From: Roseburia_C sp900315735
GTDB taxonomy: Bacteria > Bacillota > Clostridia > Lachnospirales > Lachnospiraceae
Direction: 5' to 3' (one strand)
Assembly (NCBI GenBank): GCA_052118425.1
Contig: JBQKHF010000005.1
DNA: 64,000 bases
Positions within the stretch are counted from its first letter, which is position 1; the number at the start of each line of letters is the position of its first letter. Positions 22,815-29,513 of this stretch are shown one piece after another. Both the position numbers and the translations under genes were made by a program. The notes under the pieces were generated by a model, which worked only from the letters and a program-made list of their open reading frames with translations, ran no database searches and was not told the DNA's origin.

Positions 22815-23312
22815 CAGAGTCTGCAGGTAGGAAATGATACGGCTGCGCTCTCTTGTATAGATAATAATGCCGTTATAAGCCTTTACCATAGTATCATAAT
22901 GTCCCTTTAAACTGATGGAAGAGCTTAAGGTATACATGAGATAATCGGCAAGCTCGGTTGGTACTTCAATCAGCAGCGGTTCGGATTCTTCCAGACTCTT
23001 TAAGGAAGCTTCACCGGATTGCAGCAGGCGGCTGATTTCTTTATCCTGCTCAAACTGCTCAGATGTTTTATTTACAATAAAGTAACCCTTTTCATCCCGG
23101 GGCATATCCATTGCTTTGATGGCACGCTGCACCTGTTTGGTCAGTGCATCGGAGGCAGGATAGAGGGACTGGAAATATCCCATAAAATCCGAAGCCTGTC
23201 GGAAGTGTTCATTACAGCCCTTTTCCAAGACTTCCGTAACCAGAATACGTTTGATAATCTTCTGGCAGGTTTCCCGGGAAGGGTTTTTGCGGGTAGAATT
23301 TTCTGTTTCCAT
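22800..23312 (-). CDS. Hypothetical protein, possible winged-helix regulator
   Basis: 170 residues, not recognised. The ATG at 23312 follows GAGGT and is preferred to the longer frame from 23396. The middle part (SDALTKQVQRAIKAMDM followed by GYFIV) could be a winged helix with a wing strand, and the last 50 residues (YNGIIIYTRERSRIISYLQ) look like an alpha/beta sensing domain, a layout reminiscent of ArgR, but motifs are too weak to assign. It is divergent from the AbiE-like pair. Confidence 0.65.
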   Translation of the reverse strand: METENSTRKNPSRETCQKIIKRILVTEVLEKGCNEHFRQASDFMGYFQSLYPASDALTKQVQRAIKAMDMPRDEKGYFIVNKTSEQFEQDKEISRLLQSGEASLKSLEESEPLLIEVPTELADYLMYTLSSSISLKGHYDTMVKAYNGIIIYTRERSRIISYLQTLLSTN

Positions 23313-23414
23313 AGATACCTCATTTATCAAAAACTGACGCATATTCGAATAGACATATACGACATCAAATATTGTTCCAAGCAAATTATACGACAAGAAA
23401 GTAACTTTTACAAC

Positions 23415-23442
23415 GACAAATTGAAAAACTTAGGACAAATTG
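23415..23442 (+). repeat. Direct repeats GACAAATTG upstream of abiEi
   Basis: GACAAATTG at 23415-23423 and 23434-23442, 19 bases apart, immediately upstream of the promoter. They are candidates for AbiEi autoregulator binding. Confidence 0.4.
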
Positions 23443-23451
23443 CAACAGAAA

Positions 23452-23480
23452 TTGACAAGCGGCAAAAATTAACTTATACT
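23452..23480 (+). promoter_or_regulatory. Promoter of the AbiE-like pair
   Basis: TTGACA (23452-23457) and TATACT (23475-23480) spaced by 17 bases, 28 bases before the start codon. Confidence 0.75.
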
Positions 23481-23508
23481 AGAAGAAAAATGCGAAGGAG
23501 CGATATCT

Positions 23509-24123
23509 ATGAATGCGAAGCAGAAAGAGCAGACCATTGAAGAGATAAAGAAGCTTTTAGAAGAAAATAATGGCATTGTGAAAGCCGAAAAATTATATCC
23601 TTTGGGATTGACATATAAGAGCATTCAGGGACTGGTGAAAGCCGGCATTCTTGATCATGTAAAGAGCGGATATTATTCCATGGGTTATGAAGAGAAGCCG
23701 CAGGAAGAAATCATCCTGGGACTGTTTCCAGATGGAATCTTATGTATGGACAGCGCCCTTTACTATTACGGCTATATTGAGAAGCGTCCTTATGAATGGA
23801 GTATTGCCATCAGCAAGAATACTTCGAAGTCAAGGTTCCGCATGGAATATCCAGTGGTGAAACCATATTATACAGAGCCGGAGGTCATGGAGCTTGGTGT
23901 AACGACCATTCCTTTTGCCGGGGGCGAGATGAAGATTTATGAAAAAGAGCGTCTCATCTGTGACTGCCTTAAATATGAAGAGCGTCTGGAGCGGGAAGAT
24001 TTAAAGAAGGCGCTTCTGGCATTTATCAATGAGCCGAAGAAGGATATTGCAAAATTAATGGAATATGCCAGAGCCCGCAAGGTTGTGGCAAAGGTTCAGA
24101 GCAGAATTGGAGTGTGGCTGTAG
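23509..24123 (+). CDS. AbiEi-like antitoxin/transcriptional regulator (type IV toxin-antitoxin)
   Basis: 204 residues. The N-terminal winged helix (EENNGIVKAEKLYPLGLTYK, then IQGLVKAGILDHVKSGYY) and the C-terminal domain with YEKERLICDCLKYEERLE match the AbiEi family, which represses its own operon and antagonises the nucleotidyltransferase toxin AbiEii without binding it stably. GAAGGAG precedes the ATG. Its TAG overlaps the GTG start of the next gene, the usual AbiE arrangement. Confidence 0.85.
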   Translation: MNAKQKEQTIEEIKKLLEENNGIVKAEKLYPLGLTYKSIQGLVKAGILDHVKSGYYSMGYEEKPQEEIILGLFPDGILCMDSALYYYGYIEKRPYEWSIAISKNTSKSRFRMEYPVVKPYYTEPEVMELGVTTIPFAGGEMKIYEKERLICDCLKYEERLEREDLKKALLAFINEPKKDIAKLMEYARARKVVAKVQSRIGVWL

Positions 24124-24992
24124 TGGCAGAGTGCATACTGAGTGAATCATTAATCCGGCAGAGAAGCGAGGATTTGCAAATCCCTTTTGTGGACCTGCTT
24201 CCATCTGCCGTTACCGAGTATTTCCTATATCAGATAAGTAAATCAACATTTGCAGAGAAGCTCTATCTTAGAAATGGCAGCAGCCTTGGCGTGGAGAATT
24301 ACCGCAGAAAGAGAGTCTTTTCCCTTTCTTATTATTATCAGGTGATAAAGGATGAGCATTTAACGGAAATGCAGTTAGAGCAGCTTATGAAAGAGGTGTT
24401 AAGCCGCAAGCCGGAGTACACCTATACGATAGGCAAAGAAAAAGTGGGCAGCTATCAGATAGAAGTGCTGGCAAAATCAAAGGAGCATGAAGTTCCCATT
24501 ACCCTGCGCATTCAGGAGCTTCGGGACGAGCAGATGCAGCCGGCTCATGGAGAACTGCCATTTTTCTTACAGGAGAATATAGTAATTCAGTTCCTGCAAT
24601 ATCCCTATGAGCAGGTTGTGGCAGAGAATTTCGTGGAAATCTTAGAGAAAATGGAATTAATCAACGACCTGTCCTGCTATGAAGAAATCTATGGAATCTT
24701 AAAGAAAGAGGCTTTGGATGGCAGAAAGGTTGAGCAGCAGATTATCGAAGTAGGAAAGATAAGAGAGCTGACCTTTGGAAAAGACCGGCTGGATACCGTC
24801 CTTCATTATAAAGATTATACTTATATGAAACGGAAATGGGCGGCATACCTAAAGCGTGAGCGTAAAAAAGAACCAGACTGGGCAGAAGTGATGACTCTTT
24901 TGGAAGCCTTCTTCCCACCGGTCTGGCGTGCGATTATCAAAGATGAAATTTTTATCGGAGACTGGATGCCGGAACTGTGCCGTTTCCTTTAA
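24123..24992 (+). CDS. AbiEii-like nucleotidyltransferase, degenerate active site
   Basis: 289 residues, in the position of the AbiEii toxin. The overall layout fits: N-terminal helical part, a KLYLRNGSSLGVENYRRK block where AbiEii has the GGTAL motif, and a later VVAENFVEILEKME block matching the EKxxALL helix. The canonical GG..L and R.S.D.DF residues are replaced (NGSSL; KRVFSLSYYY), so the metal-binding Asp pair is absent and catalysis is doubtful. GTG at 24123 shares a base with the abiEi stop and has GGAG ten bases upstream. Family assignment rests on operon position plus weak similarity. Confidence 0.6.
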   Translation: MAECILSESLIRQRSEDLQIPFVDLLPSAVTEYFLYQISKSTFAEKLYLRNGSSLGVENYRRKRVFSLSYYYQVIKDEHLTEMQLEQLMKEVLSRKPEYTYTIGKEKVGSYQIEVLAKSKEHEVPITLRIQELRDEQMQPAHGELPFFLQENIVIQFLQYPYEQVVAENFVEILEKMELINDLSCYEEIYGILKKEALDGRKVEQQIIEVGKIRELTFGKDRLDTVLHYKDYTYMKRKWAAYLKRERKKEPDWAEVMTLLEAFFPPVWRAIIKDEIFIGDWMPELCRFL

Positions 24993-24996
24993 ATGT

Positions 24997-26022
24997 TTAG
25001 TGGCTGTAGTCACGGATTAACGTCTTTAAGAAGCCAAGGATAGACCTTGGCTTGCGGGAGTCAAAGCATGGAACTTCCTCGCATTTGTAGCCGAAATCAC
25101 TGGCAATGGCAACGAGACCGGAAACCGGATGCAGCGGAGTTTCATTTAATTCACTGCTTAAAAGCTCGATTTTAAAGCAATCTTCATCCTCTAAATCGCA
25201 GGTGAGGATGAGGTCAACATTCGTAATATTGGTAAAATCTTTTTCCGAATCAAAGATGGCAGCTTTTATGCCATCTTTTTTTAATGTTTCCAATAGCTGA
25301 TTGCAGAAGGTCTTTTTATCGATGATGGAATCGCCAACAAGTGACACCACGGGAATACTGAAAGCAACGTTGCCTGCTGCCGGAAGCTCCAGCTCAATGT
25401 CTTCATCGAAAAGTTCTCCCCGTTCAGAAAGCAGTTTTAATGCGTGGTAATAGTGGGTGCGGGTATTGATATTAAAAAACTGCTCGTTCAGTGGAACCGG
25501 ACATATTTTTGCCAGCTCATCTTCCGAGATGTAGCCGGCATTGCATTTCTCATGAAGCCGGTTAAAGGAATATTGATGAAAGAGCATGGCTTTTCCAACC
25601 TGCGGAATGCAGCTTTTGGAGTAGACAGCAGAGAGAGTCTCTAACTGGTCATTGGCACGGGCAATCGCCCAGATAGGATGTTCCTGCGGCTGTGACAGCA
25701 GGTAAAGTCCCAGTGCCGGCTCCACAAAAGGCGTATCCACGGAAATGAAAAAGGCACGCTCTTCAGAAATCATGGAAAGTGCGCTGAAGATACCGGACAT
25801 CGGGCCTGCATTTCCATAGATGTCTCCAATGGTTGTCACCGGAAGATTCAGATGCGTATAATCATTTTTCTGCTGGACAGAAAGATAGATTTTCGGAAAA
25901 TCCGGCTGAAATTTCCGAACCAGATATTCAATCAGGCAGCAGTCCCCAAAAGGGAGCAAAGCCTTGTCCGTACCGATTCTTGTACTTTTTCCACCACATA
26001 ATATAACCAGTGCATGACTCAT
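24997..26022 (-). CDS. MobA-like molybdenum cofactor guanylyltransferase fused to degenerate MobB-like domain
   Basis: 341 residues. The N-terminal 190 residues are MobA-like: LCGGKSTRIGTDKALLPFGD near 8-27, GNAGPMSGIF near 70 and ISVDTPFV near 94-101. MobA attaches GMP to molybdopterin. Residues from about 225 resemble MobB (VVSLVGDSIIDKKTF), but the P-loop lacks the GxxxxGKT pattern, so GTP binding there is doubtful. No molybdoenzyme or cofactor-synthesis gene is in the window. GAGGT precedes the ATG. Confidence 0.8.
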   Translation of the reverse strand: MSHALVILCGGKSTRIGTDKALLPFGDCCLIEYLVRKFQPDFPKIYLSVQQKNDYTHLNLPVTTIGDIYGNAGPMSGIFSALSMISEERAFFISVDTPFVEPALGLYLLSQPQEHPIWAIARANDQLETLSAVYSKSCIPQVGKAMLFHQYSFNRLHEKCNAGYISEDELAKICPVPLNEQFFNINTRTHYYHALKLLSERGELFDEDIELELPAAGNVAFSIPVVSLVGDSIIDKKTFCNQLLETLKKDGIKAAIFDSEKDFTNITNVDLILTCDLEDEDCFKIELLSSELNETPLHPVSGLVAIASDFGYKCEEVPCFDSRKPRSILGFLKTLIRDYSH

Positions 26023-26079
26023 AACATTTACCTCATGTAATATTTTACCTTCTCAAAAGTTCTTCCATCATAACATAAA

Positions 26080-27549
26080 TCAGTCAGCCTGTAAAACAAA
26101 CATATCATTTCTCATATGTACCCGTTCGATTTCGTTGCGGCGGTAGGTCTGAATCAGATAGTGATTTTTCCGGTCAAAGACCAGAGCAATCTTCTTCGTA
26201 AATGTGGAAGTTCCCGGAGTATATTCAATGATATGTAAGGATGCACGGTACTGTTTCTTTAATTTCCAGATGTCCATCAGACCGATTCCGCTGCCGCCAC
26301 TGTCCTTGTGGGTAGTGTGCTGGGTCTGACCGAAATCTTCAAAAAGCTGCACATCAAAGGCATTTCCACTGTCGGAAATCTCTATGGTGCAACTGTTCTC
26401 ATCATGGCAAAGGTAAGCAGAAAGGCTGCGCACCTTGCTGTTACCAATGGCAATCATGGCATTTTCTAATAAATCCGCCAGAAGGTGGGAAAGGTCTTCC
26501 CCGGAAATCACATCCTCCGTCATCTTTACAATATCGCCTGTGATGTGCAGGGAAAAGTTGATGTTCTGCGCCAGGGCACGCTGCTGCATATAAGTAAAAA
26601 GCGCATCTAAGACGCAGACTCCGGTTGTTGGAAGCGCATGTTCATCATGGCAGTAGGAGTTCAGCGTACCTTTCCGATCCTGTGCCATGGTCTTTAACTC
26701 ATTGGCAAGCTGTTCGCCTTTCTTTCTGGTATCACCGCCTGTAGCTTCCGCCTCTAAGTATTCGCAGACAGCCAGCTCCATTGCCGGAATCAGCTTGTTA
26801 TCCTTATGAATAATCTTAGCCAGAGCATCATTATTTTCTTCCAGTTCCCGGATGCGGTTGTCTTTCTCACTGAGTTCATTCTGCAGAGCCTTAAGCTCCG
26901 ACTGCCGCAGCTTCTCCAGGTAGTCACGGGTAATCCGGAACCGCCACCAGCAGTAAAGCAGAAGTCCAATCAGGAAAAGGGCGATGAGGAGAAAGAGGAA
27001 CTGCATGTCAGGAATCGTATCGTAAAAACTGATTATGGTAACAATGAGCAGAATAAAACAGCTTAAGATGAAACCTGTGGCAGAGGAGCCAATCTGATAG
27101 AGAAATGGCATACCACGGCGGAGTCTTTTGATTTTGAAGAGCAGGAACAGTAAAAGTAATTCGATAAGTCCACCTGAAATTTGGATTACAACATAAGGTA
27201 AATCATAACGTCCATAGAAAAATGGAGCAGCTACCAAGGCTATAACAAAGGCTACAAGAAGAAAGAGTATATAATAAATAGCTTCAGAAATAACCAACGT
27301 TACAAGACTTAATGAAATTGTTTTTTTAGCAAAATGAGACAATATAAAAGTATTAAAAAATATAATTGCTGGGAAAATAAAAATAAAATTTTTAACTTCT
27401 AAAAATGAAAAAATTAAGCTTTCTATAAGAAAGATGACTATAAAGGATATTTTATGAAGAATTTTAGGATTCTTCAAATTAAGAAGCTTATAAAAAAGAT
27501 AAAAGCTACAAAGAAAGTTAAAAAACCAACGAATTAAATCTTGAATCAT
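26080..27549 (-). CDS. AgrC-like GHKL sensor histidine kinase
   Basis: 489 residues. Six or seven membrane helices (about 1-205) form a peptide-sensor-like N terminus, followed by a coiled coil (about 210-240), an H-box with IIHKDNKLIPAM near 245-256, and a GHKL ATPase domain with N-box LLADLLENAMIAI near 355 and G-box GGSGIGLMDIW near 405. The architecture is that of AgrC/HPK10 kinases that sense secreted peptides. GAGG lies six bases before the ATG at 27549; an earlier ATG overlaps that site. On the other side of a 13-codon plus-strand ORF lies a Spo0A-type response regulator. Kinase and regulator are on the same strand, the regulator being upstream. Confidence 0.88.
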   Translation of the reverse strand: MIQDLIRWFFNFLCSFYLFYKLLNLKNPKILHKISFIVIFLIESLIFSFLEVKNFIFIFPAIIFFNTFILSHFAKKTISLSLVTLVISEAIYYILFLLVAFVIALVAAPFFYGRYDLPYVVIQISGGLIELLLLFLLFKIKRLRRGMPFLYQIGSSATGFILSCFILLIVTIISFYDTIPDMQFLFLLIALFLIGLLLYCWWRFRITRDYLEKLRQSELKALQNELSEKDNRIRELEENNDALAKIIHKDNKLIPAMELAVCEYLEAEATGGDTRKKGEQLANELKTMAQDRKGTLNSYCHDEHALPTTGVCVLDALFTYMQQRALAQNINFSLHITGDIVKMTEDVISGEDLSHLLADLLENAMIAIGNSKVRSLSAYLCHDENSCTIEISDSGNAFDVQLFEDFGQTQHTTHKDSGGSGIGLMDIWKLKKQYRASLHIIEYTPGTSTFTKKIALVFDRKNHYLIQTYRRNEIERVHMRNDMFVLQAD

Positions 27550-27582
27550 ACATAACCTCATATAAAAAAAGAAAAAAGCATA

Positions 27583-27634
27583 TAAAATGCAGTCTAAAAT
27601 GCAACCCTGGTAACCAGTCTGTTTTTTCTATACT
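27583..27634. promoter_or_regulatory. Kinase/peptide control region with direct and inverted repeats
   Basis: TAAAATGCA occurs at 27583-27591 and 27595-27603 (12-nt period), next to a CTGGT-A-ACCAG palindrome at 27607-27617. TATACT at 27629-27634 is a good plus-strand -10 with no matching -35, so the palindrome may be an activator site for the small ORF at 27666. Confidence 0.5.
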
Positions 27635-27665
27635 CTTCTTACATTTTGAGAAGGAGGAAGAAAGA

Positions 27666-27707
27666 ATGGCTTGGTTTTTAGATTTTATAAAAAAATATTT
27701 TGGTTAA
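27666..27707 (+). CDS. Candidate 13-residue signal peptide ORF
   Basis: The peptide is MAWFLDFIKKYFG. AAGGAGGA at 27651-27658 is an ideal ribosome site eight bases upstream, and TATACT at 27629-27634 is a suitable -10. The peptide is amphipathic: W, F, L, F, I, Y and F on one face, D, K and K on the other. It has no Cys for thiolactone formation and no export signal. It lies between an AgrC-like kinase and a Spo0A-type response regulator on the opposite strand, overlapping the regulator stop codon by three to four bases. A quorum-sensing or phenol-soluble-modulin-like function is inference. It is too short for ordinary gene finders. Confidence 0.55.
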   Translation: MAWFLDFIKKYFG

Positions 27708-28486
27708 CGTCCATCCGTAATCTTTTCCGCATAGAAGTAAATGAACTCCTTAATGGTAGGCATTCCGCGGTCAGGATTAATGTGGGCGGTGTAGCAGTTA
27801 AGAAGAGTTTCGGTGTCATTGGAATTCCATGCGCGGTTAATGGCATTTTGCATGGCGCGTTCCACACTGGAATTACTCTTCTTATACTTGTTACCAAGAA
27901 TCTGGGAAATGTTTGTAGTCGGGGCATCAATCGTTATCATAATAGCGTCGGTCAGGTACTTGTAACCAACAACCTTTGGATTGATACCGATTAGCTCCAG
28001 TTCCCGGTGAATTCTGCGAATCAGACTTTGTTCTAAATCTTTCTGGCTATCTTTCATATAAGAAGTGTTAGATGATGACTCAGCAATTTCAATCATAGGA
28101 AGAAGCTGTTCAAGAAAATCAACAGCAGATTCCGGTGAGTAGGAATCTTCATATTTGCCGATGATAAAATCAGCACCAAGTCTTCTGGCAGATTCCAGAG
28201 TAATTTTGCTGGAGTTGTAAGTAGTAACAAGGATATAAGGCTTTTTCTCTAACCCCAGTTTATTTAAGTCAGAGAGGAAAAACAGTCCGTTTCCACCGCC
28301 ATGATGTAATTCCAAATCAAGAATAACAGCGTCAGGAAGCGTATTCTGCACATATTGGATGCCAACATAGGAATTGTTGGTGACGCCGACTAAATCCATA
28401 TTATCTTTAGTTGCAATATAGTTTGAAATACGATTGCAGGTATTCATATCATCTTCAATTAGTAAAATGTGGAGTGGTTTTCCCAT
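27704..28486 (-). CDS. Response regulator with Spo0A-type DNA-binding domain
   Basis: 260 residues. The receiver domain (about 1-120) keeps all key residues: EDD near 11-13, phospho-acceptor Asp in VILDLELH near 57, VTT near 88 and GKYED for the conserved Lys near 110. The C terminus (about 150-258) matches the Spo0A effector domain: IHRELELIGINPKVVGYKYL and the recognition helix SNSSVERAMQNAINRAW. It is shorter in the linker and more divergent than a master Spo0A and is paired with a sensor kinase, so it is likely a paralogue controlled directly by two-component signalling. AGGAGG precedes the ATG at 28486; the TTG six bases upstream is too close to it. Confidence 0.88.
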   Translation of the reverse strand: MGKPLHILLIEDDMNTCNRISNYIATKDNMDLVGVTNNSYVGIQYVQNTLPDAVILDLELHHGGGNGLFFLSDLNKLGLEKKPYILVTTYNSSKITLESARRLGADFIIGKYEDSYSPESAVDFLEQLLPMIEIAESSSNTSYMKDSQKDLEQSLIRRIHRELELIGINPKVVGYKYLTDAIMITIDAPTTNISQILGNKYKKSNSSVERAMQNAINRAWNSNDTETLLNCYTAHINPDRGMPTIKEFIYFYAEKITDGR

Positions 28487-28781
28487 GTACAAGTCCTCCT
28501 GATTTATTTATATATCATTTCAAAAAAATAACAATAAACGACGAATCTTTTTTATGAATTCTATTATATCTCAAAAACCCCTTAAAAACAACAAAAAACA
28601 ATATAAACCAACGAAAACCAACAACAAAAGTATAAAGTTTCAACTGGAAAAAAGTGGTAAACTACCCAGTAAGGAGTATAGATAAAGAAATTGAGTTGTG
28701 CAAAGTTATTATATAGATTCGGGTGGCTGCTTTTAAAGCAGTCACCCGAAAGTCGTTTCTGGAGAGTCTGAATAGAAGCAG
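28487..28781. other. Intergenic region upstream of the Spo0A-like regulator
   Basis: AT-rich and without a convincing ORF. A strong 13-bp hairpin at 28718-28750 (TTCGGGTGGCTGC pairing with GCAGTCACCCGAA, loop of seven) has no T tract on either side. CCAACGAA near 28605 recurs near 27525 in the kinase gene and might be regulator sites. Confidence 0.45.
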
Positions 28782-28830
28782 TTGACTTGGACATAATAGT
28801 AGGATATAATAAAAGTACGAAAAAACGTAC
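28782..28830 (+). promoter_or_regulatory. Promoter and operator of the yefM-yoeB module
   Basis: TTGACT (28782-28787) and TATAAT (28805-28810) at 17 bases. The inverted repeat GTACG-AAAAAA-CGTAC (28815-28830) covers the start of transcription, as expected for antitoxin autorepression. Confidence 0.75.
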
Positions 28831-28858
28831 GAATTTTAATACGAAAAGAGGTGCGAAT

Positions 28859-29110
28859 ATGATAGCAGTAAAATCAATGAATGTAAGAGACCATTTTAAA
28901 GAGTGGTGTAATAAGGTAATAAATGGAGAGACTATTATTGTATCAAGACCAAAGAATGAAAATATTGTTATGATGTCTGAAGCAGAATATAACGATATGA
29001 AGAAAGCTCAGAGAAATGCAGACTATCTGGCTATGCTGGACAAATCTATGTCTGAAGCAGAATCTGGAGGAGTTATTGTAAAAACAATAGAGGAATTGGA
29101 GAATTTATAG
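28859..29110 (+). CDS. yefM: YefM/Phd-family antitoxin
   Basis: 83 residues. The N-terminal Phd/YefM fold (MIAVKSMNVRDHFKEWCNKV, then ETIIVSRPKNENIVMMSEAEYN) binds DNA, and the acidic C terminus (about 50-83) would wrap the toxin. The ATG at 28859 follows AGAGGTG; the longer open frame from 28787 starts within the promoter. The toxin gene starts right after the stop codon. Confidence 0.9.
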   Translation: MIAVKSMNVRDHFKEWCNKVINGETIIVSRPKNENIVMMSEAEYNDMKKAQRNADYLAMLDKSMSEAESGGVIVKTIEELENL

Positions 29111-29371
29111 GTGAATATCATTTTTACACCGACTGCCTGGGAGCAGTATACAGAGTGGCAGCGGGAAGATAAGAAAATAGTAAAACGCATTAATGAATTG
29201 ATAAAAAGTATAGACAGAGAGGGATTGGCACAGGGAATAGGTAAGCCCGAACCGTTGAAATACAGGAAAGTGTGGAGCAGGCGGATTACAGATGAACACC
29301 GCCTTACATATAATTTTGATGTAAATCAGAACTTAATTATTTATACCTGCAAATATCATTACGAAGAGTAG
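29111..29371 (+). CDS. yoeB: YoeB/Txe-family mRNA interferase toxin
   Basis: 86 residues, full length for YoeB, a ribosome-dependent endoribonuclease. Catalytic residues can be placed: Glu in GKPEPLKY, Arg in WSRRITDEHRL and the C-terminal His-Tyr of CKYHYEE. It starts with GTG directly after the yefM TAG, ensuring translational coupling and a lower rate than the antitoxin. Confidence 0.93.
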   Translation: MNIIFTPTAWEQYTEWQREDKKIVKRINELIKSIDREGLAQGIGKPEPLKYRKVWSRRITDEHRLTYNFDVNQNLIIYTCKYHYEE

Positions 29372-29404
29372 CATCTGATGGAATATGAAATCAGGTGCTT
29401 TTTT
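29371..29404 (+). terminator. Terminator of the yefM-yoeB operon
   Basis: GCATCTGAT (29371-29379) pairs with ATCAGGTGC (29390-29398), followed by six T. Confidence 0.75.
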
Positions 29405-29513
29405 CATAGGAAAAATCCCTTGTCTTTTCCCCCCTCAAGCCGTACTATAGAAATAGGTATATCAATTAGAAAATCAGCCATTTATATAGAAGAAAGTACG
29501 GAGGAGTTACATA

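Noticed and set aside
28718..28750. Hairpin as an intrinsic terminator
   Set aside because: Strong stem but no T tract on either strand and no gene ending into it.
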